A stretch of 64,000 nucleotides of DNA from Roseateles oligotrophus (GTDB taxonomy: Bacteria; Pseudomonadota; Gammaproteobacteria; Burkholderiales; Burkholderiaceae_C). How positions within the stretch are numbered: position 1 is the first letter of the stretch; every line of letters begins with the position of its first letter. Shown here piece by piece: positions 44,002 through 53,944 of the stretch. Under the pieces are notes generated by a model. That model worked only from the letters and a program-made list of their open reading frames with translations. It was not told where the DNA came from and made no database searches. The position numbers and the translations under genes were made by a program. The DNA lies in NCBI RefSeq assembly GCF_025717515.1, contig NZ_JAJIRN010000012.1:122977-186976 (forward strand), in the 5' to 3' direction.

Positions 44002-44807
44002 TGTGGCGGGCGCTGCTGCTGGCCCTGGCGGCTGCGCCCTTGCTGTGGGCGAATTCAGCGCATGCCGCCTGCGGCCTCGACGCGCTGGCAATGAGCGCCG
44101 GCGCCCATGACAGCCAATGGACGGAGCATGACGCTGAAGGTCGGCGTTTGCTGCGGGAGCATGGGCAGCTGCCCGAGGCGACGCTCACCGTCGGCGGGGC
44201 CTGCGGCAGTTGGTCGGCCGATCTGTCTTGGCGACATAGCGCCGGCCGGCGAGATTACCAAGGCCTGAGCAACCACGGCGCGTCGGTACAGACACATAGC
44301 AGGCTGCGCATCAACGAGTGGAGCTTGAGCGTGCAGCGGCCCTTGTTCGATGGGCTCAAGCTCGGTATGCGGATGCAGCACCAACAGACGCGGCGCGAGT
44401 TGGCGACGACGGGAGCGGTGCTTGGCTACCCGGAGCAGCATGGGCATTGGATCTATGCCTTGGGTCTGCTCTCGGAGGGCGCCGCCTGGGGCGAGTCGCG
44501 CTGGCGCCTTGGCGCCTGGCTGGGCGGCGGCCCGAGCGGGCGGGTGCGCATCGCGCTGCCGATTGCCGATGAAACCACGCTGCGAACCGGCGCCATGCGG
44601 CAGAGCGAGCTGCAACTGCAATGGCTGTCTGCGCCTTGGGCCGAAGCTTGGCGGGCCAGCTTGGGTCTTCGTTGGCGCGAGGAGCGGGTTGGCGCGGGTG
44701 CAGCGAGCACGCTGTGGCGCCAAGGGGTGGCGGTCGGCGGCGCCTTGCAGCCCAGGCATGATCTACGCAGCGCGGGTGTAGAAGCGGGCGTGCAGCGCAG
44801 CTTCTAA
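44001..44807 (+). CDS. Outer-membrane beta-barrel-like protein, hypothetical
   Basis: A 268-residue protein with a signal peptide (WRALLLALAAAPLLWANSAHA). Alternating-hydrophobicity strands (e.g. SWSADLSWRHSAG, LQLQWLSAPWAEAWRASLGL) and a terminal Phe (VQRSF) suggest an outer-membrane beta-barrel. The start overlaps the lipoprotein stop by one base. No family recognised. Likely a partner of the lipoprotein; function unknown. Confidence 0.65.
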   Translation: MWRALLLALAAAPLLWANSAHAACGLDALAMSAGAHDSQWTEHDAEGRRLLREHGQLPEATLTVGGACGSWSADLSWRHSAGRRDYQGLSNHGASVQTHSRLRINEWSLSVQRPLFDGLKLGMRMQHQQTRRELATTGAVLGYPEQHGHWIYALGLLSEGAAWGESRWRLGAWLGGGPSGRVRIALPIADETTLRTGAMRQSELQLQWLSAPWAEAWRASLGLRWREERVGAGAASTLWRQGVAVGGALQPRHDLRSAGVEAGVQRSF

Positions 44808-44823
44808 GCGCGCCATCCACAGC

Positions 44824-45138
44824 CTAGACGGCGTCATCTAGTCGCTTTCTGCAGCTCTGATCGGCGCGCTCTCGAATCGCTTTCGCTATCGGACAAGCCA
44901 TGGGCTGGGGAATGCCGGCCCGCCGCGACGCATCGGTGCGGGCCGATTCTGTGCTGGCCTCGACCAGCGCAGCGCAGGCCTCGCGCTCCTTGCCCACCGC
45001 CATCAGCAGATCAAGATCGGCCTTGATCAAGCGTGATTGCAGGCTGGCAATCTGGCGCTGCAAATCCAGCCGGTAGCCGTCGATCAAGGGCTGCTCATTG
45101 ATGGGGCGCTTGGCCGCGGCGTCGCCGTTTTCGTTCAT
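44824..45138 (-). CDS. Small hypothetical protein
   Basis: A 104-residue product with a central predicted coiled coil (LDLQRQIASLQSRLIKADL) and a basic C-terminus. In-frame ATGs at 45138 and 45249 are possible starts; neither has a clear ribosome binding site. The frame lies between the convergent barrel gene and the divergent kinase gene. No family recognised. It could be a spurious frame. Confidence 0.4.
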   Translation of the reverse strand: MNENGDAAAKRPINEQPLIDGYRLDLQRQIASLQSRLIKADLDLLMAVGKEREACAALVEASTESARTDASRRAGIPQPMACPIAKAIRERADQSCRKRLDDAV

Positions 45139-45406
45139 TTTGCGAAGCCCAATATAGTCACTGCACCAACCATCGCCAGCCCGTTCCTTGCGCGTCTTGG
45201 TGCAGGCCTTCTCGGTCGCTGCGCTGCTGCTGGTTTGTATGAGGCCCATGCGCCAATTGTGGCCAAGGCCGACCCGCGCGGCCATATGCATGAAGATGCG
45301 CGGCGCTATATCGATGGATATACAGACATTGGCCGGCCCTGCATCGACACTGCAGCTTTCCTCCGTACAGACAAACCGAAGCCTCCGCCGTCCTCTCGGC
45401 TTGCCT

Positions 45407-47488
45407 ATGAAATTGAACCTGGATTCCCGCGCCCGCCCCTGGGGCCCGGCCTTGCTGCGCGATCTGCTGATCACCCTGCTGTTCTGCGCCGCCTGGCTCA
45501 ATCTGCATCATCTGGCGATGGCCTTCGAGGTGGCGCAAGGGGCCAGCGCCTGGTATCCGGGGCGAGGTGTCGGCTTTGCCTTGCTGCTGATTGGCGGGCT
45601 GCGCTATCTGCCGACCTTGGCGCTGGCGGCCCTGTTGACGGGCATCGCCTATTACCTGCCCGACCATGCCTTGCTGTGGCCGCTGGCCAGCGCGGTGATC
45701 TGCGTTGGCGTGGCTTCGTCCGTGCTGGCGCTGCGCTGGCTGGGTTTTCGCGGCCTCACCCGCTTGCGCGATGCGGTGCTCTTCATCGCCATCATGGCCT
45801 TGGCCAATCTGGGCATTGCCGCCAGCCTGGTGGCCATCAATGTGTTCTGCGGCCTGGTAGAGGCGGCGCAGTACAGCAATGTGGTGATGTCGTTTTTCGT
45901 CGGTGATTTTCTCGGCGTGCTCTTGGTCGTGCCCTTGGCCCTGCATGGCCGCGATCTTTGGCGGCAACGCCGTACACCGCGCGCCAGGGAGGGCGAGCGG
46001 CCCTGGCCCGAGGCCTTGTTGATCCTGCTGCTAACGGTCACCTTGTTCGGCCTGGCAATGGCGGCGCCGCAAACCGGCTTGCCGGCGGTGGCGCAGGGGC
46101 GCTGGTACTTGCTGCTGCTGCCCCTGGCCCTGGCCGCGATGCGCCTGCCGCCGCTGGCCGCCGCGGTTTTGAACCTGGTCTTGAGCGTGGCCTTGGTGAT
46201 GGCGGTGCGCCGCCTGAATGCGCCGATGAGCTTGCTGGACACGCAGTTCCTGTTCCTGGCCTTTGCCGCGGTCAGCCTGCTGCTCAGCGCGGCGGTGGCC
46301 GAGGCGCGCTGGCATTGGCAGCAGTTGATCGCGCTGCATCAGGGCCTGGCCGAGCGAGCGCAGCGCGAGGCCGCCCGCATGCGTGCCAGCAAGGCGCGCT
46401 TTCTGGCCGCCACCACGCATGATCTGCAGCCGCCCTTCGAGGCCATGCGGCTGGGCCTGGAAACCCTCGCCCTGCAAGGCTTGCCGGCGCCGAGTCAGCG
46501 CATCTTGAATGATGTGCAGCAAGCATCGCAGGCGCTCGGACGGGTGATGCACAGCGTGCTCGACACCGCGCGGCTGGAGGGCGAAATCCGCAGCGTCACG
46601 CCGCGCGCCTTTGCACTCGGCCCGATGCTGGCGCAGATTGCGCGCGAGGCGGCGCTGCTGCATCCGAGCGGCGCGGTGCGAGCGCGGCCCACGCAGGCCT
46701 GGGTGGTGGGCGACCCGACGCTGACCGAACGGCTGCTCAGAAATCTGGTCGCCAATGCGGTCAGCGCCTGCATGGCGCGTGGCGAGGGGGACAGGGCCGG
46801 GAGCGGCCGGGTCTTGCTGGCGGCCCGGTCATGCGGCTTGGCGCTGCGCGTGGAGGTCTACGACGGCGGCGGGGGCGTGCCGGCACAGCTGGTGGACCGC
46901 TTGTTTGACGACTTCATCAGCGGCACGCCGGGCGGCTTGGGGCTGGGCCTGTCCTTGGTGCGCGAGATTGCCGAACAACTGAGTTTGCAACTGGCCCTGC
47001 GCAGCAGGCCCGGCAGTGGCAGCCGCTTCAGCATTGCCCTGCCGATGGCCTTGCGCAGCGCGGCGCCGGGCAGCCCCTTGTTTGCCGCCCGTGCCGCCAT
47101 CGCCGACCGGGTGGTGGCCGTGGCCCTGCGCGAGCCCCTGCATGCCGAGTTGCTCGGCGCGGTGCTGAGCGACTGGGGCATGGCCGTTGTGCAGGCGCCG
47201 GATGCCGGCCTCTTGCAGCAGGAGCTGAAGCAGCTGGATTGCCGCGCCGATGTGCTGCTCAGCGATGAGGCCCAAGAAGCCCATGAGGTCGGAGCGGCCT
47301 CATCCTGGCCGGCTCAGCAAATTTTGCGGCTTGAGCCGGCCGGCTGGCGGATCGAGCATGAGCTCGCCCGCCTGATCAATGCGCTGTGCCAGCGGCCTGC
47401 AGCCAGCCTCGACGCTGTGCCAGCAGGGTCGCCTTGGCGCGGCTGGTGGCGCCGAGCTGTTGCAGTATCCGGTGCACATGCACCTTGA
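45407..47488 (+). CDS. MASE1-domain sensor histidine kinase
   Basis: A 693-residue protein. The N-terminal 300 residues are a MASE1-type integral sensor with about eight helices (SAWYPGRGVGFALLLIGGL is diagnostic). HisKA follows, with H in FLAATTHDLQPPFEAMR, then HATPase_c (NLVANAVSA, DGGGGVP, GGLGLGLSLV). A C-terminal stretch of about 150 residues resembles a receiver without the usual phospho-Asp pattern. The last 113 nt overlap the convergent response regulator gene (47376-48008), so the C-terminal tail is encoded opposite that regulator's HTH end. I infer that the two form a functional pair. Confidence 0.88.
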   Translation: MKLNLDSRARPWGPALLRDLLITLLFCAAWLNLHHLAMAFEVAQGASAWYPGRGVGFALLLIGGLRYLPTLALAALLTGIAYYLPDHALLWPLASAVICVGVASSVLALRWLGFRGLTRLRDAVLFIAIMALANLGIAASLVAINVFCGLVEAAQYSNVVMSFFVGDFLGVLLVVPLALHGRDLWRQRRTPRAREGERPWPEALLILLLTVTLFGLAMAAPQTGLPAVAQGRWYLLLLPLALAAMRLPPLAAAVLNLVLSVALVMAVRRLNAPMSLLDTQFLFLAFAAVSLLLSAAVAEARWHWQQLIALHQGLAERAQREAARMRASKARFLAATTHDLQPPFEAMRLGLETLALQGLPAPSQRILNDVQQASQALGRVMHSVLDTARLEGEIRSVTPRAFALGPMLAQIAREAALLHPSGAVRARPTQAWVVGDPTLTERLLRNLVANAVSACMARGEGDRAGSGRVLLAARSCGLALRVEVYDGGGGVPAQLVDRLFDDFISGTPGGLGLGLSLVREIAEQLSLQLALRSRPGSGSRFSIALPMALRSAAPGSPLFAARAAIADRVVAVALREPLHAELLGAVLSDWGMAVVQAPDAGLLQQELKQLDCRADVLLSDEAQEAHEVGAASSWPAQQILRLEPAGWRIEHELARLINALCQRPAASLDAVPAGSPWRGWWRRAVAVSGAHAP

Positions 47489-48008
47489 CCGTCCCCTCGG
47501 AAATCGCCAGCACGCGGGCAATTTCCTTGTTCGACAGGCCGCCCGCCATCTGCGTCAAAACCTGCTGCTGGCGCTCGCTCAGCACGTTGTTGAAGTCGTC
47601 AAGAGCCGCCGGGTCTGAGCGCAGCATGCCTGCAGGGATGCAGTTACCTCCGGCCAGCACCAGGTCCAGCGAGGCCAGCATCACGTTGGCGCTTTCGCTT
47701 TTGTGGATATAGCCGCGTGCGCCGGCGCTGATCAGCTCGGTATTGGGCGGCAGCATGGACACCGCCACCACCGGCGCCCGGCCGGCCACCTGCAAGACCT
47801 GGCGCATCGTGTGCAGCGCATCGCTGGAGTCCGGCAGGGTCAGGTCAAGCAAGACCAGGTCGAAGCCGCCGTTCTGTTCCTGCAAAGCCTGGCGAGCCAG
47901 CTCAAGTGTGCTCGCCTCCACGATCTGCAGGTCGGCGCGCCATTGCATCAGCAGCGACTTCATGCCGTCGCGGAACAGTCGGTGGTCGTCTATCAACAAT
48001 GCCTGCAT
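47376..48008 (-). CDS. NarL/FixJ-type response regulator
   Basis: A 210-residue regulator. The receiver has D7-D8 (LLIDDHRLF), phosphoacceptor D55 in LVLLDLTLPD, and Lys in YIHKSES. The C-terminal LuxR HTH has LSERQQQVLTQMAGGLSN and ISEGTVKVHVHRILQQL. The start at 48008 (MQALLIDDH) begins the receiver fold. It overlaps the MASE1 kinase gene tail-to-tail by 113 nt, and is 53 bp downstream of mnmE on the same strand. Confidence 0.92.
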   Translation of the reverse strand: MQALLIDDHRLFRDGMKSLLMQWRADLQIVEASTLELARQALQEQNGGFDLVLLDLTLPDSSDALHTMRQVLQVAGRAPVVAVSMLPPNTELISAGARGYIHKSESANVMLASLDLVLAGGNCIPAGMLRSDPAALDDFNNVLSERQQQVLTQMAGGLSNKEIARVLAISEGTVKVHVHRILQQLGATSRAKATLLAQRRGWLQAAGTAH

Positions 48009-48061
48009 GCCTTGCCTGCTCCCTTGGGTTTTTTCGTTACGGTCTCTACATGCAAGTATCG

Positions 48062-49438
48062 CTATTTGCCGATACAAAACTTGCTGAAAATTTCGCCCAG
48101 CAACTCGTCGGCGCTGAAGGTTCCGGTGATCTCGCCAAGCGCGTCGTGCGAGAGGCGCAGCTCTTCGGCGAACAGGTCCAAGGCGGGCGGTTCTTGGCTC
48201 GCGACGGCCATCGCCAAAACCAGATGCTCGCGCGTGCGCTTGAGCGCCTGGACATGGCGCTCGCGGGCGATGAACAGGCCTTCCGGCGTGGCATGCCAGC
48301 CGACTTGCTGCAGCAGGCGCTGGCGCAGCTCGGCCAGGCCGACGCCGGACTTGGTCGACAGCAGCAGGGCGCCGTCCGGCAAACCCTCAAGCTGGGCCGC
48401 GTCGGCTTTGTTGAAGACCTGCAGGATGCGCTCGGCTGGCACATTAGCCAAGCGGGCTGAGATCAGCTTGTCCTCGGCCTCGTAAGCCGGCTGGCCAACG
48501 CGAGTCAGGTCATGCATGAAGAGCAGCACATCGGCATCGGCAATCGCCTCCCAGCTGCGCGCCACGCCGATGCGCTCGACCTCGTCGTCGGTGTCGCGCA
48601 GGCCGGCGGTGTCGCTGATGTGCAGCGGCACGCCTTCGATCTGAATCGTCTGGCTGACCTTGTCGCGCGTGGTGCCGGCCACGGCGGTGACGATGGCCAG
48701 CTCGGCGCCGGCCAAGGCGTTCAAGAGCGAGCTTTTGCCGACATTGGGCTGGCCGGCCAGCACGACCTTGATGCCCTCGCGCAAAAGCGCGCCCTGCTGG
48801 GTGCGGTCCAGCACCGCATCAAGGCGGGCCTGCAGATGAGCCAAACGGCCCATCGCATCGGCTTGTTGCAGAAAGTCGATCTCTTCCTCGGGGAAGTCCA
48901 GCGTCGCCTCGACCAGCATGCGCAGCTTGATCAGCGCATCGCGCAGCTCGCCGACCTCTTTTGAAAGTGCGCCGGCCAGCGCGCGGCCGGCGCTGCGCGC
49001 TGCAGCCTCGGTGCTGGCGTCGATCAGGTCACTGACGGCCTCGGCCTGCGCCAGGTCGAGCTTGCCGTTTAGAAAGGCGCGCTGGGTGAACTCGCCCGGC
49101 TCGGCCAAACGAATATTCAGACCCGCGCCCGCCTCCATGCAGCGCGCCAGCAGCAGTTGCAGCACCACCGGCCCGCCATGCGCTTGTAGCTCCAGCACAT
49201 GCTCGCCGGTGTAGGAATGCGGTGCGGGGAACAAGAGCGCCAGGCCTTGGTCGATGGCCTGGCCTTGGGCATCGCAAAAGGGCAGATAAGTTGCCTCACG
49301 CGGGCGCAATTGGCGCGCGCAGATGGCGTCTATCAAGGGGGTCAGGTCTTGCGGGGAGGACACCCGCACGATGCCGACGGCTCCGCGTCCGGGGGCGGTG
49401 GCGATGGCGGCGATGGGGGCTTGGCGTTGGGACAGCAT
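48062..49438 (-). CDS. mnmE: tRNA modification GTPase MnmE
   Basis: A 458-residue protein. The N-terminal domain has [19 protein letters not shown], and the C-terminal CIGK carries the catalytic Cys. The GTPase core has GQPNVGKSS (G1), TTRDKV (G2), DTAGLRDT (G3) and NKAD (G4). With MnmG it makes the cmnm5U/mnm5s2U34 wobble modification. The start at 49438 ([14 protein letters not shown]) is usual. In many proteobacteria mnmE follows rpmH-rnpA-yidC near dnaA. Here its neighbours are the response regulator and a repeat cluster, so that arrangement is broken. Confidence 0.95.
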   Translation of the reverse strand: MLSQRQAPIAAIATAPGRGAVGIVRVSSPQDLTPLIDAICARQLRPREATYLPFCDAQGQAIDQGLALLFPAPHSYTGEHVLELQAHGGPVVLQLLLARCMEAGAGLNIRLAEPGEFTQRAFLNGKLDLAQAEAVSDLIDASTEAAARSAGRALAGALSKEVGELRDALIKLRMLVEATLDFPEEEIDFLQQADAMGRLAHLQARLDAVLDRTQQGALLREGIKVVLAGQPNVGKSSLLNALAGAELAIVTAVAGTTRDKVSQTIQIEGVPLHISDTAGLRDTDDEVERIGVARSWEAIADADVLLFMHDLTRVGQPAYEAEDKLISARLANVPAERILQVFNKADAAQLEGLPDGALLLSTKSGVGLAELRQRLLQQVGWHATPEGLFIARERHVQALKRTREHLVLAMAVASQEPPALDLFAEELRLSHDALGEITGTFSADELLGEIFSKFCIGK

Positions 49439-49486
49439 GGGGGGATTCTCTCCGATGCTGTCTTGGTATGAACCGGCGCCGGGCCG

Positions 49487-49547
49487 CCCCAAGCCGGTTC
49501 AGCGCCCCCTCGGGGGGCAGCGTCGGTAGGCCGACGCGTGGGGGCAA
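49487..49547. repeat. Intergenic GC-rich repeat, copy 1
   Basis: A 61-bp unit starting CCCCAAGCCGGTTC, with two stems inside: GCCCCCT/GGGGGGC-like and GCGTCGG/CCGACGC. It is repeated at 49638-49700 with small differences, and the preceding AACCGGCGCCGGGCCGCC also recurs at 49551-49568. The region 49439-49906 holds no convincing gene; the open frame 49222-49818 is repeat-derived. Confidence 0.75.
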
Positions 49548-49637
49548 CAAGAACCGGCGCCGGGCCGCCTCAGGCCGCAGGCCTGAGTCCTTCGCCAGGC
49601 ACAAACAGGCCACTGGCCTGTTTGAGTCCGGGCTCAG

Positions 49638-49700
49638 CCCCAAGCCGGTTCAGCGCCCCCTCGGGGGGGCAGCGTCGGTAGGCCCGACGCGTGGGGGCAG
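49638..49700. repeat. Intergenic GC-rich repeat, copy 2
   Basis: Second copy of the unit at 49487-49547, with two one-base insertions. Between the copies lies an inverted-repeat-rich stretch (CAGGCC...GGCCTG). These palindromic units look like REP-type intergenic repeats of Burkholderiales. Confidence 0.75.
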
Positions 49701-49906
49701 CATATTTGGCGCGGGGGAGGCAGGATCAAGCGCTCGCATGAGGCTTGGCCGCTGGCCTGTTCGCACACCGGTTCAAAACTACCGGCTGAGAATCTCTACC
49801 CCGCATGACTTGATTTGAGTCCTGCGCGCCAAATAACAATAGCCCCCAAGTGGGGGGCTAGCGGGCATTTATGTGAATTTTGACTCGGGCCGGGCCGAGA
49901 GTTGGC

Positions 49907-50545
49907 TCACCAGCGGCTCGGCAAGGCGCGCAGCCGCTGGTAGCGGCCGTTTGCGACCCGAGTCAGATAGCCGCCCTGCTCCAGATCCTTGACAAGCTTT
50001 GAGACCATCTCGCGCGAGCAACCCAGGCGATGGGCCATGGCTTGGTGGGTTAGCAAGATGTCATCGCCGCCGGCCGATGACGATTCCAGCAAGGCGCGCA
50101 GGCGCCCATAGACATCGTTCAGCGCCAGTTGCTTGGTCGACAAGGTGGCCGCACGGGCGCGGCGAATCACCTTGGTCAACAACTCGAAAGCGAACTCGGG
50201 ATGCTCGGCGATATGCGCCAAGAGGCTGGCGCGGGTCAGCATCACGCAACGCGAGGCCTCTTCGGTGATGACGCTGGCCGAGCGCACGCCGCCGTCCAAA
50301 CTCATTTCACCGACGTACTCGCCGACACCGTAGATACCGTAGGTTACTTCGCGGCCTCGGGCGTCGCAGCCATAGACCCGCAGGCAGCCGGAAAGCACCA
50401 GGTACAAGCTATCGCCCTGCGAGCCTTCTTCGATCAGGACGGTGCCGCGCCGATAACTGCGGGCCAGACCGCGTGTCGCCAGCAGTGCCAAGCTTTGCCC
50501 CAGGTTTGAAAAATCTTGAGCGGTGATGGGTGCGTCTGAGTCCAT
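49907..50545 (-). CDS. Crp/Fnr-family transcriptional regulator
   Basis: A 212-residue regulator. Residues 20-140 are a cyclic-nucleotide-binding-like fold (RRGTVLIEEGSQGDSLYLVL and VGEMSLDGGVRSASV). The C-terminal winged helix has LTHQAMAHRLGCSREMVSKL as recognition region. No cysteines typical of FNR Fe-S clusters are seen at the N-terminus, so it is more like Crp-type sensors. It is transcribed toward mnmE, across the repeat cluster. Targets unknown. Confidence 0.9.
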   Translation of the reverse strand: MDSDAPITAQDFSNLGQSLALLATRGLARSYRRGTVLIEEGSQGDSLYLVLSGCLRVYGCDARGREVTYGIYGVGEYVGEMSLDGGVRSASVITEEASRCVMLTRASLLAHIAEHPEFAFELLTKVIRRARAATLSTKQLALNDVYGRLRALLESSSAGGDDILLTHQAMAHRLGCSREMVSKLVKDLEQGGYLTRVANGRYQRLRALPSRW

Positions 50546-50606
50546 GGCGCGGATTGTCGCCGCAACTTAGCAGCTTACGGCCTCACCGCTGCGAAAGCTT
50601 TCCAGA

Positions 50607-50930
50607 CTAGTTGAGGTCGCTCATCATCAAGGGCGGCAATACAGCCAATCGATGCAATAAGTCGCCGATGCTGTTGGCGCTGAGCGCCTCCGTTGGCGTG
50701 AAGCCGTATTGCAGGGCAAACCATTGGGCCGCCAGCTCTCCGTACAGATGAGGGCGCTCCAAGAGCAGCAAGACGGCGGCTTGCTCCGCATCGCGGCTCA
50801 GCGGCAGTACCACCACATTGGCGCAGCCACGGCCTTCGCCCAAATTCAGCAAGCTGCGGCGGCCTTCGGTAGTGGCGGCCTGCAGCGTGTCGAGCAGCCT
50901 TGCGGCATCGCGTCCGTCGCGGCAGCGCAA
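50607..50930 (-). pseudogene. Remnant of a LuxR-type transcriptional regulator
   Basis: An open frame of 107 codons with a TTG start and no ribosome binding site. It resembles the middle of a LuxR-type regulator: RDAARLLDTLQAA, VVVLPLSRD and LQYGFTPTEA, where TPTEA normally opens the HTH domain. After that the text becomes unrelated and stops, and the N-terminal region is missing, cut by the POT-gene terminator. So both ends look lost. It sits between the Crp gene and the peptide transporter. A short intact protein is the alternative. Confidence 0.5.
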
Positions 50931-50959
50931 TTGGTTGCCACAGATTTGAGTCGGCCATG

Positions 50960-51004
50960 AAAAAGGCCGCCGGGCCGGGTCTGCTGACCCTGGCGCGGCG
51001 GCCT
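50960..51004 (-). terminator. Rho-independent terminator of the peptide transporter gene
   Basis: AGGCCGCC (50964-50971) pairs with GGCGGCCT (50997-51004), with an inner GGGTC/GACCC stem. On the minus strand it is followed by a T-run (TTTTT), 26 bp after the transporter stop. Confidence 0.8.
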
Positions 51005-51029
51005 CGGTTACGGCCTGTCTTGTGCAGAC

Positions 51030-52538
<1,509 letters not shown>

Positions 52539-52675
52539 GTGATTGACCCAAAGAGAAGAAAGCTTGTCGCTCTGCGCTCGGCTTATGGCCGCACGGCGAG
52601 GCCGCATTGTCACCGCTGCGAGGCCGCTCCTTGGGCAGGCATAACCCCAGTCTTTGAGGGTAAAACCGAGCAATT

Positions 52676-52694
52676 CCCTGTAGCTACTTCATGG
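52676..52694. promoter_or_regulatory. Candidate MerR-family operator upstream of the MerR gene
   Basis: CCCTGTAGCTACTTCATGG has an imperfect dyad (CCnTGnAG...CTnCAnGG) similar to CadR/PbrR sites. It is 35 bp before the MerR start. Autoregulation is inferred; the promoter hexamers are not clear. Confidence 0.4.
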
Positions 52695-52729
52695 ATTGAG
52701 CTATGCTCCATGTCGGAGGTCACTTCATC

Positions 52730-53215
52730 ATGCGAATCGGAGCCCTGAGTCGCGCCACCGGCGTCGACATTGAAACCATTCGGTTTTACGAAAAAACCGG
52801 CCTGCTGCCCGGCCCGGCGCGCAGCGAAAACGGCTACCGCGACTACGCGCAAGCGCATCTGGAGCGCTTGGCCTTCATCCGCCATGGCCGTGCTTTGGAC
52901 ATGTCGCTGGCCGATATCGGCTTGCTGCTGGCCAGCCTGAACAGCCGGGACCCGGCCCAACTGGCCAGCGTGGACGGCTTGGTCGATGCGCAACTCGCAC
53001 GTGTGCGCGCCCGGCTCATCAGCATGCGGGCGCTGGAGCAGCAATTGGTGGCGCTCAAGAGTCGCTGCGACGGCCAGCATGCGCAGCATGGTGCACAGGG
53101 CTGCGGTATCTTGGGGGAGTTGGTGGCGGCCGCGCATGGCGAGGCTTGCGCCTGCCATGGCGATGTTGGTGCGGCCAGCCCGGCGCCGCGACAAACCGTT
53201 GGCTTGAAGAGTTAG
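52730..53215 (+). CDS. MerR-family metal-responsive regulator, CadR/PbrR-like
   Basis: A 161-residue regulator. Residues 1-70 form the MerR HTH (RIGALSRATGVDIETIRFYEKTGLLP), followed by a dimerisation helix and a metal-loop region. In CadR/PbrR, Cys at position 77-79, C112 and C119 bind Cd or Pb. Here C113 and C125 are present, with a longer His-containing loop (QHAQHG) between them, but the first Cys position reads QLAS. Extra C140 and C142 lie near the end (EACACHG). Metal choice may therefore differ. GGAGGT at 52715-52720 fixes the start. A MerR-type promoter lies before the CDF gene. Confidence 0.87.
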   Translation: MRIGALSRATGVDIETIRFYEKTGLLPGPARSENGYRDYAQAHLERLAFIRHGRALDMSLADIGLLLASLNSRDPAQLASVDGLVDAQLARVRARLISMRALEQQLVALKSRCDGQHAQHGAQGCGILGELVAAAHGEACACHGDVGAASPAPRQTVGLKS

Positions 53216-53248
53216 GTCATGATGAAAGGAAGTTCAGGAGTTCAAGCC

Positions 53249-53869
53249 ATGTTCAGAGCCAGCTTGCTTTTGTCGGCCGCTCTGATTGCCGGCAGCGCGT
53301 CGGCCGGCGAGGTCTGGAAATGTCAAGTCGGCGATCAGATCAAATACTCGGATCGCCCCTGCCAAGCAGCGGGCGAGGCGCTGCCATCACGCAGCTTGCA
53401 GGCCAATGTGGTCGACGCAGCGGTCAAGAAGCCGGCTGCCGAGGCCGCCAGCGGTGCGATGCAAAACCCGAACACGGGTCATCGCCCGGAAGCGAATGTT
53501 TGTCCCGGCGAACTGGAAATCAGCGCGATGGAGACCCGTGCCAGCTCGATCAGCCTGAGCCCCGAGGCCAAGGCCTTTATGCAAGACGAGGTGCGCCGCG
53601 CCCGCCAATGCAGCAAGGGCCAGGGGCGCTACGCCGCCGCCGATTGGGACATCAGTCGCCAGGCGCAGGCGGCGCAAAGCAGCCATAGCGGTGCGCAAGA
53701 TGCACGTCGCCGCGCCGAAGACATGCACAGCGCCGCCGACGCGAGCGAGGGTGACCGCATCTCCAGTGTGCGTGAGCAAGAGCGGGCGCAGCGTGAGGCG
53801 CAGCGGCGCCAAGATCAGCGCCTGCAGAATCAGGCGGCGCGCCCGGCGGCCTCGGGCCCAGCGCGATAG
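53249..53869 (+). CDS. DUF4124-domain exported protein
   Basis: A 206-residue protein with a signal peptide (FRASLLLSAALIAGSASA). A DUF4124 module follows (EVWKCQVGDQIKYSDRPC) with a conserved Cys pair. The C-terminal 100 residues are charged and helical (REQERAQREAQRRQDQRL). AGGAG before the ATG at 53249 favours this start over 53219. It lies between the MerR gene and the CDF gene and is likely co-transcribed with the MerR gene. A periplasmic role, perhaps in metal or envelope stress, is a guess. Confidence 0.8.
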   Translation: MFRASLLLSAALIAGSASAGEVWKCQVGDQIKYSDRPCQAAGEALPSRSLQANVVDAAVKKPAAEAASGAMQNPNTGHRPEANVCPGELEISAMETRASSISLSPEAKAFMQDEVRRARQCSKGQGRYAAADWDISRQAQAAQSSHSGAQDARRRAEDMHSAADASEGDRISSVREQERAQREAQRRQDQRLQNQAARPAASGPAR

Positions 53870-53883
53870 ATAGAAAATCCTGC

Positions 53884-53914
53884 TTGACCCTGGTGCGACT
53901 CCAGGCTTTCCAAT
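53884..53914 (+). promoter_or_regulatory. MerR-type promoter with 19-bp spacer before the CDF gene
   Basis: TTGACC (-35, 53884-53889) and TCCAAT (-10-like, 53909-53914) are 19 bp apart. The spacer holds the dyad CCTGG-7 nt-CCAGG (53889-53905). Long spacers with a central dyad are the hallmark of MerR-activated promoters. The regulator is most likely the MerR protein encoded at 52730. Confidence 0.6.
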
Positions 53915-53939
53915 GGCAAGACTGAATCTTGGAAAGCCT
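53903..53939 (+). other. Hairpin that would cover the CDF ribosome binding site
   Basis: AGGCTTTCCA (53903-53912) and TGGAAAGCCT (53930-53939) pair perfectly. The right arm includes GGAAAG, the only Shine-Dalgarno-like sequence before the ATG at 53945. Transcripts starting at the local promoter (about 53921) would lack the left arm, whereas read-through from the MerR/DUF4124 genes would include it. Confidence 0.5.
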
Positions 53940-53944
53940 CTTCT

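Noticed and set aside
49222..49818. A 198-codon plus-strand frame spanning the mnmE start and the repeat cluster
   Set aside because: Translates repeats ([14 protein letters not shown] and copies) and mnmE antisense; not a gene.
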